Positions 6,306-14,946 are shown, counted from the first letter of the stretch. The stretch is DNA of 31,323 bases from an uncultured Treponema sp. (GCA_905372235.1 CAJPOF010000020.1:1-31323), one strand, 5' to 3'. A program made the numbers and translations. Notes: generated from the sequence alone by a model not told the origin.

Positions 6306-7547
6306 ATGGAATACGGCTTGATAGGCGAAAAATTGTGCCACAGTTACTCAAAAGAAATCCACAACCAAATCGGCTCTTACGATTACATTCTAAAGGAAAT
6401 CCCTGAAAATGAACTTTCGGATTTCATGCGAAAAAAAGATTTCAAGGGAATCAACGTTACGATTCCGTACAAGCAGAAAGTAATTCCCTTTCTTGATTTT
6501 GTCGAAGAGAATGCCCGTAAAATCGGTGCGGTGAACACAGTTGTAAACAAAGGCGGAAAACTTATCGGTTACAACACCGATTTTGAGGGCTTAAAAAGAC
6601 TTGTGAATTCCATGGGGGTTTCTATAAAGGGGAAAAAAGTTTTGATTTTGGGAACAGGCGGAACAAGCCGGACTGCGCTTGCCGTTGCAAAATCGCTGGA
6701 AGCGAACGAGACGATTGTAGTAAGCCGCTCTGAAAAGCCCGGAGCAATCACTTATGAAAAAGCGAGCTTTCACCATGCGGACGCTGCGTTCATCATAAAC
6801 ACTACGCCAAGCGGAATGTTTCCCGATGTCGCAGGCTGTCCGCTTTCGCTTGAAAATTTTCAAAAACTTGAAGGACTTGTTGACGTTATATACAATCCGC
6901 TCAGGACGAATCTTGTGTTGTCCGCACAAAAAAAAAGCATTGCGGCAAAAGGCGGACTTTATATGCTTGTTCAACAGGCGATTGCGGCATTTGAGTTGTT
7001 TTTTGACCAAGAACCTGACCAAAATAAAGCCGATGCAATTTACAAAAATCTTCTTATGAAAAAACAGAACATAGTTCTTATCGGAATGCCCGGTTCAGGG
7101 AAAACTACACTTGGGCTGGAACTTTCACATATCATGAAAAGAAAATTTTACGACACGGATATGTTGATTTCTAAAAAAGAAGAAAAAACTCCATCTGAAA
7201 TCATAAACGAGATGGGGGAAGAATATTTTCGCAACCTTGAAAGCAAGGTCTGCGCCGAACTTTCTTCCGTATCGAACGGAATAATTGCAACGGGAGGAGG
7301 AGCCGTTCTTCGTGAAGAAAACGTAAGGCTTTTGAAGCACAATGGAATTCTGTTCTTTTTGGACAGGAAATTGGAAAAAATCCGTCCGACTGCTTCCCGT
7401 CCTCTTTCAAATTCAATCGAAAAACTCAAAGCCGTTTACAAGGAGCGTTATCCCATCTATAAATCCGCTGCGGATTATTCGATTGAATCCAACGAAATCG
7501 TAATGGATTCCGCAAACAAGGTGAAGGAGTTGTTTTGTGAAAATTAA
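6306..7547 (+). CDS. aroE/aroK: Fused shikimate dehydrogenase / shikimate kinase
   Basis: One reading frame carries two consecutive pathway enzymes. Residues 1 to about 250 are AroE: NVTIPYK with catalytic K56, NTDFEG with D92, the nucleotide-binding GTGGTSRTA (116-124) and a C-terminal QQAIAAFELF. Residues 252-413 are AroK: P-loop GMPGSGKT (260-267), DTD (283-285) for metal/shikimate binding, ATGGGAV (328-334), and RPL (365-367) in the lid. Both halves keep their key residues, so both are expected to be active. NADPH reduces 3-dehydroshikimate to shikimate, which ATP then phosphorylates. GGAGGAAA precedes the ATG; the gene overlaps aroQ by 11 bases. There is no sign of a frameshift at the junction, so the fusion looks genuine. 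Confidence 0.93.
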   Translation: MEYGLIGEKLCHSYSKEIHNQIGSYDYILKEIPENELSDFMRKKDFKGINVTIPYKQKVIPFLDFVEENARKIGAVNTVVNKGGKLIGYNTDFEGLKRLVNSMGVSIKGKKVLILGTGGTSRTALAVAKSLEANETIVVSRSEKPGAITYEKASFHHADAAFIINTTPSGMFPDVAGCPLSLENFQKLEGLVDVIYNPLRTNLVLSAQKKSIAAKGGLYMLVQQAIAAFELFFDQEPDQNKADAIYKNLLMKKQNIVLIGMPGSGKTTLGLELSHIMKRKFYDTDMLISKKEEKTPSEIINEMGEEYFRNLESKVCAELSSVSNGIIATGGGAVLREENVRLLKHNGILFFLDRKLEKIRPTASRPLSNSIEKLKAVYKERYPIYKSAADYSIESNEIVMDSANKVKELFCEN

Positions 7548-7974
7548 AGTCATAAACGGACCTAACATAAATATGCTCGGAATCAGAGAGCCGGGAATTT
7601 ACGGGAACGAGACCTACGCCTCTCTTGTAAAAGGCATAAAAAAATTTGCGCATAGCCTCGGCATAAAAATAAAAGTTTACCAGTCCAATCACGAAGGAGA
7701 TTTGGTAAGCCAAATCCAGTCATGTTTGGGAAAGTTCGACGGAATTGTGATAAACCCGGGGGCGTACACGCACACAAGCATAGCAATCCTTGATGCGGCA
7801 AAAGCTGTTTCAATTCCTGTTGTTGAAGTGCATATTTCAAAGGTGGAAGACCGCGAAGATTTTCGTCAAATAAGTTACATCGGAAAAGTGGCTGTAAAAA
7901 CAATCACCGGACATGGGACGCAAGGTTATTTTGAAGCGATTGAATATTTAATAGAAACCGAGGGCTGTAAATGA
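7537..7974 (+). CDS. aroQ: Type II 3-dehydroquinate dehydratase
   Basis: Removes water from 3-dehydroquinate to give 3-dehydroshikimate. The 145-residue length and motifs identify the dodecameric type II class and not AroD. Motifs are NGPNINMLGIREPGIYG with R17 and the catalytic Y22, SNHEGDLV (50-57), INPGAYTHTS (72-81) and VEVHISK with the catalytic H99. The start is GTG at 7537, supported by AGGAG about 8 bases upstream. It overlaps the end of aroE/aroK by 11 bases and shares an ATGA overlap with aroA, so translation of the three genes is likely coupled. Confidence 0.95.
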   Translation: MKIKVINGPNINMLGIREPGIYGNETYASLVKGIKKFAHSLGIKIKVYQSNHEGDLVSQIQSCLGKFDGIVINPGAYTHTSIAILDAAKAVSIPVVEVHISKVEDREDFRQISYIGKVAVKTITGHGTQGYFEAIEYLIETEGCK

Positions 7975-9209
7975 TTGTAAAAAAATCTGTCTGCACAGGA
8001 AAAGTGATTGCCCCTCCTTCAAAAAGCATGGCCCATCGCTATCTTATATGCGCAGCTCTTGCAGACGGAAAAAGCATCATAAACAATATCGCCCTTTCCG
8101 AGGACATAAAAGCAACTCTAGCCTGCTTGAATGTTTTGGGTGCAAGCGTAGAAATCAGCGGAGATTCAGTTTTGATTGTCGGATGCGGCGGAAAAATACA
8201 AAACTCGGGTTTGAACCATTCCGGAAAACGTATTTTTGACTGCAACGAAAGCGGTAGCACTCTTAGATTTTTTATTCCGCTTTCACTTTTGAACAAAAAT
8301 CCTTCAAGTTTTGTAGGAAGCAAGATTCTTATGAGCCGCCCGCTTTCCGTTTACGAAGAAATCTGCAAAAATCAAGGAATCGATTTTCTTGCGGTGGATG
8401 GCAGAATAGAAACTGAAGGGCTTTTGAAAAGCGGAAGATTTTCCGTTCCGGGGAACATAAGCAGCCAGTTTATTACGGGGCTTCTTTTTGCCCTTCCGCT
8501 TCTTGACGGGGATTCTACAATTTCCATTACAGGGAATTTTGAGAGCAAGCCCTATGTAGACATGACTTTGTGTGCGCAATCAGAATTCGGAATAAACGTC
8601 GGCTGGAAGGACGGAAAACTTTTCGTTCCGGGAGGGCAGGCGTACAGCCCAAAAAACGTGAATGTCGAAGGGGATTATTCGAATGCCGCATTTTTTGAGG
8701 CGTTCAATTTTGTTGGCGGCAATGTTTTGGTGGAGGGGCTTAATCCAAAAAGTCTTCAGGGAGACAAAATCTATCGGGAATATTTTAAAAAACTTTCCGA
8801 GAATTATTGCGTCCTTGATATTTCCGATTGCCCCGACCTTGGACCGATTTTTTTTTGCATGGCGGCAGCTTTGCACGGAGGCGAATTTACCGGAACAAAA
8901 CGCCTTAAACTCAAGGAAAGCGACAGAGGAACTTTGATGTGCAAGGAACTTTCCAAGTTCGGCGTGAAAACTTTGCAGGAAGAAGACCGAATTGTAATTT
9001 TCGGCGGAAACCTTGAGCGTCCTTCCGTTCCGCTGGACGGTCATAACGACCACAGGATTGTGATGTCGCTTGTTACGCTTTTGACAATGACCGGCGGAAA
9101 AATCGACGGAGTTTCTGCCGTAAAAAAAAGTTTTCCGGATTATTTTAGAAAACTCAAAACTCTTGGCGCAGATTTTGAATTAAACGATGACGAAAAAGAA
9201 CTTTTGTGA
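7971..9209 (+). CDS. aroA: 5-enolpyruvylshikimate-3-phosphate synthase
   Basis: Transfers the enolpyruvyl group from PEP to shikimate-3-phosphate. Motifs are PPSKSMAHR (15-23), with K18, S19 and R23 for substrate binding, then CNESGSTLRFF, SSQFITGLLFALPL, and the C-terminal DGHNDHRIVMS. The 412 residues are near the usual 420-430. The ESGSTLRF version of the PEP-site loop is typical of Firmicutes/spirochaete-like forms and not of the enterobacterial NAGTAMR version. The ATG overlaps the aroQ stop by 4 bases, and GAGGG lies upstream. The DAHP synthase gene follows after 39 bases. Confidence 0.95.
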   Translation: MIVKKSVCTGKVIAPPSKSMAHRYLICAALADGKSIINNIALSEDIKATLACLNVLGASVEISGDSVLIVGCGGKIQNSGLNHSGKRIFDCNESGSTLRFFIPLSLLNKNPSSFVGSKILMSRPLSVYEEICKNQGIDFLAVDGRIETEGLLKSGRFSVPGNISSQFITGLLFALPLLDGDSTISITGNFESKPYVDMTLCAQSEFGINVGWKDGKLFVPGGQAYSPKNVNVEGDYSNAAFFEAFNFVGGNVLVEGLNPKSLQGDKIYREYFKKLSENYCVLDISDCPDLGPIFFCMAAALHGGEFTGTKRLKLKESDRGTLMCKELSKFGVKTLQEEDRIVIFGGNLERPSVPLDGHNDHRIVMSLVTLLTMTGGKIDGVSAVKKSFPDYFRKLKTLGADFELNDDEKELL

Positions 9210-9248
9210 TAGATAAGAAATTATCAAGGAAAAAGAGGTGCAACTGAT

Positions 9249-10277
9249 ATGAATGTGAATTTTGAAAGAAAACTTGCAATTCCTGCGGAAGTCAAGGAAA
9301 TGCATCCTGTTACCGCAAAGGTAAAGAAAATCGTTGAAGAAAAACGTACGGAACTAAAAGCCTTGTTTGAAGGAAAGTCTGACAAACTTTTACTTGTAAT
9401 CGGTCCGTGTTCCGCAGACCGGGAAGATGCCGTTCTTGATTACGTGGGGCGTTTGGTCGCTGTTCAGGAAAAAGTCAAAGAAAAAATAATGATTGTTCCT
9501 AGGATTTACACAAACAAGCCGAGAACCACGGGCGAAGGCTACAAGGGAATGCTCCATCAGCCCGACCCCAAGGGAAAACCCGACCTTTTCAAGGGAATAA
9601 TTTCCACTCGGCACATGCACATGAAGGCTGTCGAGCAGACAGGATTTATCTGCGCGGACGAAATGCTTTATCCGGGAAATTATCAATATTTAGATGACAT
9701 TTTAGGCTATGTCGCAGTGGGTGCCCGTTCCGTTGAAAATCAGGAACACAGACTTACGGCAAGCGGCGTTGAAGTTCCCGTCGGAATGAAAAATCCTACC
9801 AGCGGAGATTATTCCGTGATGATGAACGCAATTCTTGCCGCACAGCTTCCGCATACGTTCATCTATCGCGGTTGGGAAGTTCATTCCGAGGGAAATCCGT
9901 ACACCCATGCGATTCTTAGAGGTTCTACAAACAAACACGGAAACAATCAGCAGAATTACCATTACGAAGATTTGATAAGACTTTGCGATTTTTATGATGC
10001 AAGGAATCTGAAAAATCCCGGAGTAATCATCGATACAAATCATTGCAATTCAAACAAAAATCCTTTTGACCAGCCGCGGATTGTGTTTGACGTACTTCAT
10101 TCCGCCCGCCACGATGACAGGATAAAGAAATTGCTGCGTGGATTTATGATAGAAAGCTATATCGAAGACGGAAACCAAAAAACCGACGAACTTTGTTACG
10201 GAAAATCCATAACCGATCCATGCTTAGGCTGGGAAAAATCCGAGCGGCTCATCTACAAGATTGCCGAACAGTTGTAA
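9249..10277 (+). CDS. aroF: DAHP synthase, class I (AroF/G/H type)
   Basis: First step of the shikimate pathway: PEP plus erythrose-4-phosphate to DAHP, metal-dependent. Motifs are IGPCSA (52-57), with the metal-ligand Cys, then PRIYTNKPRTTGEGYKG, GARSVENQEHR, GMKNPTSGD and DTNHCNSN. The 342 residues match the AroFGH class. The substrate loop reads PRTTGEGYKG, not the enteric PRTTVGWKG, so this is a divergent branch, and its feedback specificity cannot be read from sequence. The symbol aroF is generic here. AGAGGTG lies about 8 bases before the ATG. It is the last gene of the operon; the terminator in repeat copy A (10360-10393) follows. Confidence 0.93.
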   Translation: MNVNFERKLAIPAEVKEMHPVTAKVKKIVEEKRTELKALFEGKSDKLLLVIGPCSADREDAVLDYVGRLVAVQEKVKEKIMIVPRIYTNKPRTTGEGYKGMLHQPDPKGKPDLFKGIISTRHMHMKAVEQTGFICADEMLYPGNYQYLDDILGYVAVGARSVENQEHRLTASGVEVPVGMKNPTSGDYSVMMNAILAAQLPHTFIYRGWEVHSEGNPYTHAILRGSTNKHGNNQQNYHYEDLIRLCDFYDARNLKNPGVIIDTNHCNSNKNPFDQPRIVFDVLHSARHDDRIKKLLRGFMIESYIEDGNQKTDELCYGKSITDPCLGWEKSERLIYKIAEQL

Positions 10278-10280
10278 AAG

Positions 10281-10429
10281 CGTTCGCTAAAATGCAGCAG
10301 TTGAGAGAATATCAATTCTCTTAACTGCTGCATTCGTGCGCAAAAGCGTACACGTAAATCTGCGAGTTTGTTCTGCAAACTCGCAGTGTTTTTAAGCGGC
10401 AGTATTTTTGCCGCTTAAAATAGACCTTC
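10281..10429. repeat. 149-bp multi-hairpin dispersed repeat, copy A
   Basis: Aligns without gaps to 15654-15802 with about seven mismatches. It contains four hairpins in order: a 20-bp stem (10291-10310 / 10315-10334) with loop ATCA; GTGCGCAAAAGCGTAC; CTGCGAGTTTG/CAAACTCGCAG (10360-10386); and TTTTAAGCGGCA/TGCCGCTTAAAA. It sits between two convergent genes. Confidence 0.92.
10360..10393 (+). terminator. Intrinsic terminator of the aro operon
   Basis: A perfect 11-bp stem (10360-10370 / 10376-10386), with loop TTCTG, is followed by TGTTTTT. It is the third hairpin of repeat copy A and lies about 80 bases after the DAHP synthase stop. Confidence 0.7.
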
Positions 10430-10651
10430 ATTTGAAAACCGCAAATTTTATCGAAGGGCAAAAATCTAGGAATCGAGAAACTGCTGTTTTGAAATGCGAT
10501 TTTCGGCTGAACAATTAAAAAAAACGCATAGGCGGCAATCAGTATTTTTACAGATTCCGCATTAAAACGCCGCTTTTTCACAAACAAATTTTGTGCGGAA
10601 AGAAAAATACGTTCCATTTGTTTTCGTTTTTTGTAATGCCCCAAAATTACG

Positions 10652-12505
10652 CTAATTTCCAAAATGAGCGATTCCCCGAATTTCTTCCAAAGATTTTATT
10701 CCTTTCCTTTTCATGTAAGAGGCAATCCCATCAATACATTCCGGCATTGTAAACGGATTTGAGAACGTGCTTGTTCCGACCTGAACCAAAGTTGCGCCTG
10801 CCATAATAAATTCGATTACGTCCTTCCAATTTGCGATTCCGCCAATCGCAATTATCGGAACTTGCGATTCTTTTGGAATTTTCAAGATGGTTTCGTAAAG
10901 TTCCCAAACAAGACGCACCGCAATCGGACGGACGGCAGGACCTCCGAATCCGGCTTTTATTTTTTCGAAAACAGGACGCCCCGTTTCCACGTCTATCGCA
11001 ACCCCCTGAAAAGAATTGCATAAGCTTATCGCATCCGCTCCGGATTCTATGCAGGAAAGCGCAACTTCGTTCAGTTCTTTTGCCTGCGGGGTAAGTTTTA
11101 CCCACAAAGGCTTTTTTGTTACAGCACGAATTTCAGAAACGATTTTTTGCGCCGAATCGCAATTCATTCCGAATGCGGCACCGCCGGCGCTTACGTTCGG
11201 ACAAGAAATGTTCAGTTCGATTATTGGAATTTCAGTTTTTTCAAGAAGTTTTGCGCCTTCGATGTATGTCTCAAGGCTTGAGCCTGAAAGATTTGCAATT
11301 GCGACGGGCGAAAGTTTCAGCATTTCGGGAAGTTCGTGTTCGATAAAATGCGGAATTCCCGGATTCTGAAGACCGATTGAATTCATCAAACCGCTTGGGG
11401 TTTCCCAAAGTCTTGTTCCGGAATTTCCATCCCGTGCTTCAAGGGTCAGCCCCTTTGAAACGATTCCGCCAAGTCTATTCACGTCAAAAACCGCACCGTA
11501 CTCCGATCCGTAGCCAAATGTTCCCGAAGAGCCTATCAGCGGATTTTTGAATTTTATTTTTTCTGCCAAAACGGACAAATCCGGGCTTTCCGACTGCGTT
11601 TGTTTTTCCGATTTGAAAATCAGGCTCGGCTTTGATTTTTTGAACGACAATATTTTTGAGTTGAACACAGGTCCGTCTTTGCAGCAGCGAAGATTTCCTT
11701 CCGCCGTAGGAATTACGCAACCAAGGCACGCCCCCACTCCGCACGCCATTCGGGATTCCATGCTTATCCAGCAAGGCACGCCCGCTTTTTCGGAAATGTT
11801 TTTTATGTATTCAAGCATTGGCGCAGGTCCGCAGGCGTAGACAGCCTTGTAGCCTGATTTTTTTATTTTTTCCGAATCGACGGCTTCTGTAACCATTCCT
11901 TTTATTCCGACAGAGCCGTCATCTGTGGTTATTGTAAGCGAGGCTGGATTTATGTGTTCAAGCCCGTAAAAACCGCTTTTAAAACAGGCTATAAAATCGT
12001 AAGATTTTTCAGGAAGAGATTCGGCGAAATTTGCCACCGGAGCGACCCCAATTCCGCCTCCGACGATAAGCACTTTTTCCGAAAGATACGATTCGTCCGA
12101 TTTTTCCGAAAAATCCGTTCCACCGTCAAAAACGCTTCTCGGTTCGGGAAAAACGTTTCCTACAGGACCGAGCATCTGAACTTTGTCGCCTGCATCCAGC
12201 GAACAGAGTTCGGCAGTGCCTTTTCCTTTCAATAAAATCAGGAAACTTACCTCAACTCCGCATATCGATTTTTCTGCATGAAAAACACTGATTGGTCTTG
12301 CTAAAAGCAGTTGGCTTTTTTGCGACCGGAGCATGAAAAATTGCCCCGGCAAAGGAAGTTTTGCATCTCTTCCCTTGGTGCAGATTTTTAGCCGCCATAC
12401 AGAACCTTCGGGTTTTGCCTCAGGGACAATTTCACAAAGATTTACAGTTCCCGTCGAAAAAACAGGACGGGGATTTTCTTCGCAGTCGGTGATGGATTTT
12501 GACAA
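10652..12505 (-). CDS. pyrKD: Fused dihydroorotate dehydrogenase: PyrK electron-transfer part + PyrD class 1B
   Basis: Oxidises dihydroorotate to orotate with transfer of electrons to NAD+. Residues 1-290 are PyrK-like: flavin site RPIS (70-73), nucleotide site GGGIGVAP (149-156), and 2Fe-2S cysteines C255, C260, C263 and C274 or C275 (CGVGACLGC, then CCKDGPVF). After a charged linker (about 290-312) comes class 1B PyrD, with the catalytic cysteine C435 in NISCPN, then VKLTPQ and AIGGI. Normally these are two proteins. The frame opens with a GTG at 12541, but I choose TTG at 12505 because AGGAG lies 7 bases before it, giving 617 residues. It lies 104 bases after pyrF in the same direction, with no clear terminator between. 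Confidence 0.9.
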   Translation of the reverse strand: MSKSITDCEENPRPVFSTGTVNLCEIVPEAKPEGSVWRLKICTKGRDAKLPLPGQFFMLRSQKSQLLLARPISVFHAEKSICGVEVSFLILLKGKGTAELCSLDAGDKVQMLGPVGNVFPEPRSVFDGGTDFSEKSDESYLSEKVLIVGGGIGVAPVANFAESLPEKSYDFIACFKSGFYGLEHINPASLTITTDDGSVGIKGMVTEAVDSEKIKKSGYKAVYACGPAPMLEYIKNISEKAGVPCWISMESRMACGVGACLGCVIPTAEGNLRCCKDGPVFNSKILSFKKSKPSLIFKSEKQTQSESPDLSVLAEKIKFKNPLIGSSGTFGYGSEYGAVFDVNRLGGIVSKGLTLEARDGNSGTRLWETPSGLMNSIGLQNPGIPHFIEHELPEMLKLSPVAIANLSGSSLETYIEGAKLLEKTEIPIIELNISCPNVSAGGAAFGMNCDSAQKIVSEIRAVTKKPLWVKLTPQAKELNEVALSCIESGADAISLCNSFQGVAIDVETGRPVFEKIKAGFGGPAVRPIAVRLVWELYETILKIPKESQVPIIAIGGIANWKDVIEFIMAGATLVQVGTSTFSNPFTMPECIDGIASYMKRKGIKSLEEIRGIAHFGN

Positions 12506-12609
12506 TTTTACTCTCCTGATAATGCTCGTTACGGCGAACACGCTTTTTGTTGCACGAACTGCCCAAAAAGAATCCGACTTTCAAGACAGTTCCAAATTTA
12601 TTTGGGCGA

Positions 12610-13539
12610 TTACACGGAATGCATTGCGTTCAGTAAATCCTGTTTGCTAAAAACCGCCGCCCTTGCTGCGGAATCTGCGATGTCTTCCATTGTAAGAATC
12701 CCCAACTCTCGTTTTTCGGAAAGTTCTTTGTCATTTTTCCAAGCGCAAAGAATTCCTCGGCTGGAATTTACCGTTCCGCCGCATTTTTCCAGCAGAATCG
12801 CCGCAACTTTTGCATCTCCGCCTTGCGCTCCATATCCGGGAATCAAGAAAAATGTCTCAGGATATTTATCTCTAAGATGACGGGCATCTTTTTCTTGGGT
12901 TGCACCGACTACTGCGCCTACAGCTCCGCAAGTTTGAACAGGATAGATTTTTTTAAGTTCGCCGTTAATTCGAGAGATTTCATCTCCTACACGTTCGAAC
13001 AAAAGCCCACCCGATTTTAGTTCCTGCCTCTCCAAATCCGTCATCCCCGGATTGGACGTGCATAGAAGAACAAAAATGCCTTTTCCGCCTTTCTCGGGCG
13101 ACGCATATTCCAAAAACGGCAAAAGCGTGTCAAATCCCATATACGGATTTACGGTTATTATATCGGTTTCAAAATCTCCTGAAAAATGCGCTTTTGCGTA
13201 AGCCGCCGCCGTTGCCGCTATGTCTCCGCGTTTTATGTCGCTTATGGCAATCATTCCGGCGGCTTTTACCGCCTTTAAAGTTTCCGCATAAATTTTTAGT
13301 CCATTTAGTCCCATCGCTTCGTAATATGCAATCTGAATTTTGCAGCAACAGGCACTTTTGTCGGCGGATATCCGGCTGATTATATTCTTGTTGTATGAAA
13401 GAACGGCTTCTTCTGCGCTTCCTGCGGCTCTTTTTACGGATTCGGGAATGTACGACAAATCCGTATCCAGTCCGACGCACAAAGGTCCCGCAAGATTTGC
13501 CGCCTCTTTTAGTTCCTGCATTTTGTGTTTGCTTTCCAT
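12610..13539 (-). CDS. pyrF: Orotidine-5'-phosphate decarboxylase (type 2)
   Basis: Final step of UMP synthesis: decarboxylation of OMP. Motifs are CVGLDTDL (21-28), the catalytic SDIKRGDIAATAAAYA region (DxKxxDI), NPYMGFDTLLPFL, VVGATQ, LIPGYGAQGGD and NSSRGI. The 309 residues from the ATG at 13539 fit the longer type 2 subfamily. The open frame extends to 13719, but that extension lies in the promoter and a structured intergenic region and has no homology-like content. The chosen ATG has no ribosome binding site; it sits 7 bases after the -10 box TATGAT, so the message is probably leaderless. An in-frame ATG at 13521 is an alternative start. It leads into pyrKD. Confidence 0.93.
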   Translation of the reverse strand: MESKHKMQELKEAANLAGPLCVGLDTDLSYIPESVKRAAGSAEEAVLSYNKNIISRISADKSACCCKIQIAYYEAMGLNGLKIYAETLKAVKAAGMIAISDIKRGDIAATAAAYAKAHFSGDFETDIITVNPYMGFDTLLPFLEYASPEKGGKGIFVLLCTSNPGMTDLERQELKSGGLLFERVGDEISRINGELKKIYPVQTCGAVGAVVGATQEKDARHLRDKYPETFFLIPGYGAQGGDAKVAAILLEKCGGTVNSSRGILCAWKNDKELSEKRELGILTMEDIADSAARAAVFSKQDLLNAMHSV

Positions 13540-13546
13540 GAGGACA

Positions 13547-13575
13547 ATCATAGTGCGAAAACGCCAAAGGGTAAA
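13547..13575 (-). promoter_or_regulatory. Promoter of pyrF (leaderless geometry)
   Basis: On the minus strand TTTACC (13575-13570), a 17-base spacer and TATGAT (13552-13547) lie 7 bases ahead of the pyrF ATG (13539). The -35 is weak, the -10 is good. Confidence 0.5.
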
Positions 13576-13887
13576 CAAAAGAAGCTTTCGGTCATAGCTT
13601 ACGCATGAAAAATGTATACTACAGAAAAGAGACGCATAATAAAATAAAAAAGGCGAAACGCAAGGCAGCGGCAATGCCGCCGAGCCGCTCTGACCGATGG
13701 CAAGCGAACTTTTTGGCAAAAAAGTTCGCGCAGTCCGACTCCAATTACGGTCAGCCGCGGTGAACGGCAGGGCTGCTGCCGGGAGTGCAGACTTTTTTTC
13801 GGTAACGGTTATTTTTTGGAATATAGATTCTCATGCTGAAGCGCCGGCTTTCAGTTTTCCGCTCTTTTTCAGCTTAAAAAATGAGCA

Positions 13888-13916
13888 TTGTAATTATGTT
13901 TTTTTTCTCATATTAT
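13888..13916 (+). promoter_or_regulatory. Promoter of the outer-membrane protein gene
   Basis: TTGTAA (13888-13893), a T-rich 17-base spacer, and TATTAT (13911-13916). The predicted start near 13923 gives a leader of about 23 bases that carries the GGAG ribosome binding site (13937-13940). Confidence 0.65.
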
Positions 13917-13945
13917 TATATATCTTTTATTATTTTGGAGTGATT

Positions 13946-14938
13946 ATGAAGAAGATTTTCTGTTTCGTTGTTGCACTGCTTTATGCGTCAACCTTGTTTG
14001 CAGCTGAAAGTTCAAACCCGAAGAAGATTGATTTTGGTCTTTCCGTGGATTTTGCATATTATCCTAAGGCCAAAAATGTTCCGACAGGTCTTGTAAGTAA
14101 AGACGTAGTTCAGTTTGCTCCTACTACAGGTGCATACAACGGGGTAGAGGGTCGATTCAATTTTTACGGAACTTACACAATTCCGACTCCGCTTGGAAGC
14201 CATTGGCTTGTAAAAGATGCGAACGTTTCATTGATGGGAAAAGTCGAGGTTACACCCGTGTCGATTATGCCGATAACTTCAATTTCGTTCACACCTGTTC
14301 CGTTCCTTGTATTTACCGGCGGATTCCAGGTTGGAACTGGCTGGGATTTGGGAAATCTTCTGAAAGGAGGAATGTCCGTGTATTCTCCGACTGCTGAAAA
14401 CACGAACAATTATGCAGCACTTTCTCCATTTGAGCATCTTTTTACAAAATTCTGGTTTCAGGGAACTTTCCAGTTTGACACAGGCGCAATATTCCAAGGC
14501 GACTGGACGCACGTGCAGATGATGTACACATATCAGACTTACTACGAAGGATTGACCGGAGTTTCCGACAGGACACCGTGGAAATGGCAGCTTACAGGAA
14601 ACAAGGTGAATGGACTGAAGGAATACCAGCAGGCAATCATTGCTTACAAAATGCCTCTGATACTCAGCCGAGTAGGAATCGTTTTTGAAAGCGAACGCTA
14701 TTACAAAGATAACGTTTATTTGAATGAAAAATACAGGGCGTCAGCTCCTGAACTTGACACAAGCCTTATGGGACAGCTTTCTTTCACAAAAAAAGATACG
14801 CTTACGATTCTTTTGAACTTCCGTGGACGCAAAGCATTTTCCACATACAGCGAAAAACTTCCTGACTCGACTTTTATTACGACAGGAACGGAATGGTATT
14901 TCAAGAGGCTTGCTCTAAGTTATTCCCACACTTTTTAA
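13946..14938 (+). CDS. Predicted outer-membrane beta-barrel protein
   Basis: Exported protein of unknown function, 330 residues. Residues 1-20 are a classical signal peptide (MKKIF, hydrophobic core, LFAA) with likely cleavage before E21. The mature part is rich in alternating aromatic and polar residues, with short strand-like segments separated by turns. It ends in RLALSYSHTF; a C-terminal Phe in an alternating pattern is the usual signal for the barrel assembly machinery. No family is recognised with confidence. The open frame runs upstream to 13697, but the ATG at 13946 has GGAG 5 bases away, starts the signal peptide and follows a promoter. A possible terminator lies at 14947-15002. Confidence 0.8.
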   Translation: MKKIFCFVVALLYASTLFAAESSNPKKIDFGLSVDFAYYPKAKNVPTGLVSKDVVQFAPTTGAYNGVEGRFNFYGTYTIPTPLGSHWLVKDANVSLMGKVEVTPVSIMPITSISFTPVPFLVFTGGFQVGTGWDLGNLLKGGMSVYSPTAENTNNYAALSPFEHLFTKFWFQGTFQFDTGAIFQGDWTHVQMMYTYQTYYEGLTGVSDRTPWKWQLTGNKVNGLKEYQQAIIAYKMPLILSRVGIVFESERYYKDNVYLNEKYRASAPELDTSLMGQLSFTKKDTLTILLNFRGRKAFSTYSEKLPDSTFITTGTEWYFKRLALSYSHTF

Positions 14939-14946
14939 TCTAATAC

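Larger units (their letters stand above)
10278..10651. other. Intergenic region between convergent aroF and pyrKD
   Basis: The first part (10281-10429) is copy A of the 149-bp multi-hairpin repeat. The remainder (10430-10651) is AT-rich and I see no gene in it. A 113-codon minus-strand frame starting at a TTG that overlaps the pyrKD stop runs through this region and ends inside the repeat; it has no ribosome binding site and no recognisable family. Confidence 0.6.
13540..13945. other. Structured intergenic region between divergent pyrF and the outer-membrane protein gene
   Basis: Besides the pyrF promoter (13547-13575) and the rightward promoter (13888-13916), this stretch holds several inverted repeats. 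GCGAACTTTTT (13704-13714) pairs perfectly with AAAAAGTTCGC (13719-13729). TGACCG/CGGTCA arms (13691-13696 and 13747-13752) enclose that hairpin. CGGCAG/CTGCCG follows, ahead of a seven-T run. I see no gene; a small RNA or dispersed repeat is possible. Confidence 0.5.

Noticed and set aside
10321..10662. 113-codon minus-strand frame overlapping the pyrKD stop
   Set aside because: TTG start without ribosome binding site, and its last third is encoded by the dispersed repeat; no recognisable domain.
13540..13719. N-terminal extension of PyrF by 60 residues
   Set aside because: The extension covers the pyrF promoter and inverted repeats, and does not resemble OMP decarboxylases, which begin close to the CVGLDTDL motif.
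13697..13945. N-terminal extension of the beta-barrel protein reading frame
   Set aside because: It lies upstream of the promoter and of the signal peptide; the ATG at 13946 has a good ribosome binding site.
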